64,000 nt of DNA. Source: JBFGFX01 sp965232455 (GTDB lineage: Bacteria > Pseudomonadota > Gammaproteobacteria > Steroidobacterales > Woeseiaceae). The DNA lies in contig OZ246981.1 in NCBI GenBank assembly GCA_965232455.1, positions 4,712,001-4,776,000 of the forward strand. The letters are read 5' to 3'. Both the position numbers and the translations under genes were made by a program. The notes below the pieces were generated by a model. That model was not told the DNA's origin and made no database searches. It saw only the letters and a list, made by a program, of their open reading frames with translations. Every line of letters begins with the position of its first letter. Position 1 is the stretch's first letter. Shown here one piece after another: positions 61,725 to 64,000 of this stretch.

Positions 61725-63127
61725 ATGGCGCGGGCTTCGGAGCGGGGATGGCGTCGCCGATACATCTCCGTTTCAATCCGCCGCAACGTGGCGCGGTCGA
61801 TTCGGTAGAAGATCATGAACAGGCCGCCAAGCAGGAACAGGACCGCCGGCAGCACGTTGAACATCAGCCGAATGCCGTAGACGGCCGTTGGCGTCTGCAC
61901 CTCGTTTGCCACGAAACCGAAACCGGCGAGAATGAAACCGGGCAGGGCCGCGCCAACGGCGGAACCGAACTTCAGTGAGAACATCGAGGCGGATACGATC
62001 AAACCGGTCGTGCGTTTCCCCGTCAGCCACTCACCGTACTCCGCGCAGTCCGTGTACATTGCGAACAGCAGCGTAATCGTGACGCCGAACGTCATGATGC
62101 CGAAAGCGTGCACGGTGATGATCAGCCAGAAGTTCCCGGGCGGTATGACGTAACAAAAACCCAGCAACGCCGTGTGAATCACGCACATGGCGATAACCAG
62201 GCGGTGCTTGTCGAATCGGGCGGACAGGTAGGGTGTGAACAAAGCGCCAATGAGCTGACCGATCAGGCCGAATGACGTAAACAGCGCGGTCCTGTCGAAT
62301 ATCAGAAAGACGAGGGCTCCGTCGTCCGTCATGTAATACTTCAGATAAAAAACGATGGAAGCGAATCGAGCGATCAGTCCGGTCACGATGAAAATACCCG
62401 TGCCGACCAGCATGAGCCAGGAGACGTTCTGCATCAATGCGCCGAAATCGTCGCGCACGCTCGTGGTGTGGTGCTCCGGCCGTATGCGCTCTCGCGTCGT
62501 TGCGAAGGTAATCCAGAACAGAAAAATCGAAAGCGTCGCAAACACGGCCATCGTCAGGCGAAATCCGAGCAGATCGTCTCCACCGCCGAGCCAGTTCTTC
62601 AGCGGTGTGGCAAAGGCCGCGACCAACAGCGTTCCTGCCGAGGCGAGGATGAAACGAAACGTCGTGGCTTTGGTGCGTTCCTCGGCGAGCGGCGAAATCA
62701 CCGCCAGCAGCGCCGAATACGGAACGTTGATGGCGGTATACGCGAGCATCACGGCCGTGTACGTCACGTAGGCGTATATCAGTTTCCCGGTGTCCGAGAG
62801 ATCCGGGCCGAGAAACAGGATGTAGCCCAGGAGCCCGTAGGGAACGGCCACCCACAGCAGGTAGGGGCGGTATTTACCCCACCGCGAATCGCTGCGATCG
62901 GCAATCAGGCCCATAGCCGGGTCGCTGATGGCGTCGACGATTTTCGTCACGAGGAGCATCGTGCCGACCGCCGCGGGCGCAATGCCGAAGATGTCGGTGT
63001 AGTAGTACAGGAGGAACAGGCCGAAGAAGCCCATATAGAAGTTCGAGGCCATGTCGCCCAGGCCGTAACCCAGCTTCTCTCCGAAAGAAAGCGGCGCCGT
63101 CTCCGAACGCCCGTCGTTGGCTTTCAT
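61700..63127 (-). CDS. GPH-family glycoside:cation symporter (MFS)
   Basis: A 475-residue transporter with about 12 TM segments; the ATG at 63127 overlaps the upstream GH13 stop (ATGA). Signature regions are KLGYGLGDMASNFYMGFFGLFLLYYYTD and DAISDPAMGLIADRSDSRWGKYRPYLLW; both are described only as landmarks of the GPH family. The central half-repeat has TGLIARFASIVFYLKYYM, and the C-terminal half has YTDCAEYGEWLTGKRTTGLI. Members import di- or oligosaccharides with H+ or Na+. Coupling to a sucrose-phosphorylase-like gene suggests uptake of its disaccharide or glucoside substrate. Confidence 0.88.
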   Translation of the reverse strand: MKANDGRSETAPLSFGEKLGYGLGDMASNFYMGFFGLFLLYYYTDIFGIAPAAVGTMLLVTKIVDAISDPAMGLIADRSDSRWGKYRPYLLWVAVPYGLLGYILFLGPDLSDTGKLIYAYVTYTAVMLAYTAINVPYSALLAVISPLAEERTKATTFRFILASAGTLLVAAFATPLKNWLGGGDDLLGFRLTMAVFATLSIFLFWITFATTRERIRPEHHTTSVRDDFGALMQNVSWLMLVGTGIFIVTGLIARFASIVFYLKYYMTDDGALVFLIFDRTALFTSFGLIGQLIGALFTPYLSARFDKHRLVIAMCVIHTALLGFCYVIPPGNFWLIITVHAFGIMTFGVTITLLFAMYTDCAEYGEWLTGKRTTGLIVSASMFSLKFGSAVGAALPGFILAGFGFVANEVQTPTAVYGIRLMFNVLPAVLFLLGGLFMIFYRIDRATLRRIETEMYRRRHPRSEARAIHDPGAQT

Positions 63128-64000
63128 TGCGACTCCCGCAGCACGTCGCCTACGCTGTAACGGCGTGTTCTGCCATCGGCGCGGTGCTCTATCGTCGCCG
63201 TCCTGTGCATCAGCGAAACATGGAGTTCCGCGTACGAGCCGTCCGCATCCCAGCGCAGTCTCAGCTCGTTTTGCGCGCATTCGGGCAGCGAGAATTCGCC
63301 ATCAAAAACCCGCATCGAGTTCCTCAATTCGATCAGCCGGAACAGGCTGTCAACCACCGGCCGTTTGAGCGCCGCCTGAATTTCGTCGGCGTCGTAGTAG
63401 CGACGGTTGATGTCTCGACCTACACCGGTGCGTCCGACCAGCTGCAGGTCGTTTTCGCCGGCAAGAAGCCCGACGTAATAGACCTGCGGAGCGCCCGGCG
63501 CGAAAAACTGTATGGCGCGTGCAATCAGGTAATCGCGGTCGCTGCGCCCGAGCGCATCGTAATACGTCGTGTTTACCTGATAAATGTCGAGATTTGAAGC
63601 CGCACGGCCGCTGGCCCTGCGGCTTCCGTCGCCCGTTTTCCCGTGGACCGTCTCGACGAGCTCTACGATGTCGCGGTCGGCCAGGAGTCCGTCCCGCTCG
63701 CCTTGTCTTGCGACGTCCGGTATTCCGATACCGTCGTGCGTATCGAGGACGGTTATGCAATTCCGTGGCGCGATTGAAAGCCAGCGCTTGCAGGCGTCGG
63801 CGTTTCCAGTGAACAGCGTGTGCAAAACCAGCGGCGGCAATGCGAAGTCGTAGACCCTGCCGACGCTCGATGCGATGTCAATCTGCGTCTGGTAGTGCGA
63901 ATGAACCTCAACCAGCGTGTCGATACCGAGGTCTGCCGCCCGCCTCGACAGCGATGCGATGAAGTCGAACGTCTCGGGCAGCATGAAACAGGAAGTCCCG
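63124..64000 (-). CDS. Sucrose-phosphorylase-like GH13 enzyme, partial (C-terminal part)
   Basis: The C-terminal ~292 residues of a GH13 subfamily 18 phosphorylase; the 5' part lies beyond the window. The frame continues to the edge, reading GTSCFMLPETFDF, which matches the conserved segment near the general acid Glu of these enzymes, so the internal ATG at 63984 is not the start. Further landmarks are LVEVHSHYQTQI, VYDFALPPLVLHTL and VLDTHDGIG (transition-state Asp). The family splits sucrose, glucosylglycerol or glucosylglycerate with phosphate; which one cannot be told from this part. It is translationally coupled to the GPH transporter. Confidence 0.88.
   Translation of the reverse strand, partial: GTSCFMLPETFDFIASLSRRAADLGIDTLVEVHSHYQTQIDIASSVGRVYDFALPPLVLHTLFTGNADACKRWLSIAPRNCITVLDTHDGIGIPDVARQGERDGLLADRDIVELVETVHGKTGDGSRRASGRAASNLDIYQVNTTYYDALGRSDRDYLIARAIQFFAPGAPQVYYVGLLAGENDLQLVGRTGVGRDINRRYYDADEIQAALKRPVVDSLFRLIELRNSMRVFDGEFSLPECAQNELRLRWDADGSYAELHVSLMHRTATIEHRADGRTRRYSVGDVLRESQ

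Overview
The window reads as a chromosomal segment of a GC-rich, free-living gammaproteobacterium. This rests on lineage-typical families: an RND/TolC efflux operon, a CpxRA-like two-component pair, a zinc gene set resembling Vibrio Zrg, a GlyGly-CTERM-type exoprotease and many outer-membrane lipoproteins. A marine Woeseia- or Steroidobacter-like lineage would fit, but that placement is inference. I found no rRNA, tRNA, CRISPR array or intact transposase.

Bases 1-22215 (minus strand) are a surface-lipoprotein island. A 1952-residue lipoprotein (14 InlB-B/Flg_new modules around a seven-bladed FG-GAP propeller, with a DUF1566-like C-terminus) is followed by six tandem paralogous lipoproteins, the last cut by the window edge. 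Each complete paralog has a lipobox signal peptide, 3 to 6 Ig-like modules, and exactly 14 LVIVD blades. Blades 7 and 14 share an LNA/LAA terminal signature, which suggests two seven-bladed propellers in tandem.

Bases 22645-26870 (plus) hold a truncated small exported protein, a sterol-desaturase-family membrane enzyme, and an overlapping response regulator, sensor kinase and HtrA-like protease set that looks like an envelope-stress unit. Bases 27037-33586 are an RND efflux operon whose TolC-type component carries an extra N-terminal substrate-binding-like domain. Bases 33627-37161 are a LysR regulator divergent from a quinone oxidoreductase, a tautomerase and a dehalogenase-like hydrolase.

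Bases 37174-45577 (minus) are a probable zinc operon with closely overlapping genes. In transcription order it holds a CxxC secreted protein, a 42-residue coupled ORF, a Cu/Zn-type permease fused to an SPFH domain, HflC-like and HflK-like proteins, a ZIP transporter, a His-rich DUF2796 protein, an ABC ATPase, an FtsX-type permease and DUF3299. A Zur-like palindrome lies upstream. This is the most interesting system in the window: three consecutive SPFH domains are tied to metal transport, and three of the proteins carry His-rich loops.

Bases 45811-64000 are mixed accessory genes. They include a lipoprotein and a TetR regulator diverging from an array of four GATAG-N3-CTATC operators, a secreted M14 carboxypeptidase, an amidohydrolase, an AraC/SDR pair, a 273-bp nested-palindrome MITE-like element, a TetR/SnoaL/NmrA cluster, a 719-bp stretch without a convincing gene, a large lipoprotein, an alpha/beta hydrolase, a LuxR regulator, a GPH sugar transporter and a partial sucrose-phosphorylase-like GH13 enzyme running off the end.
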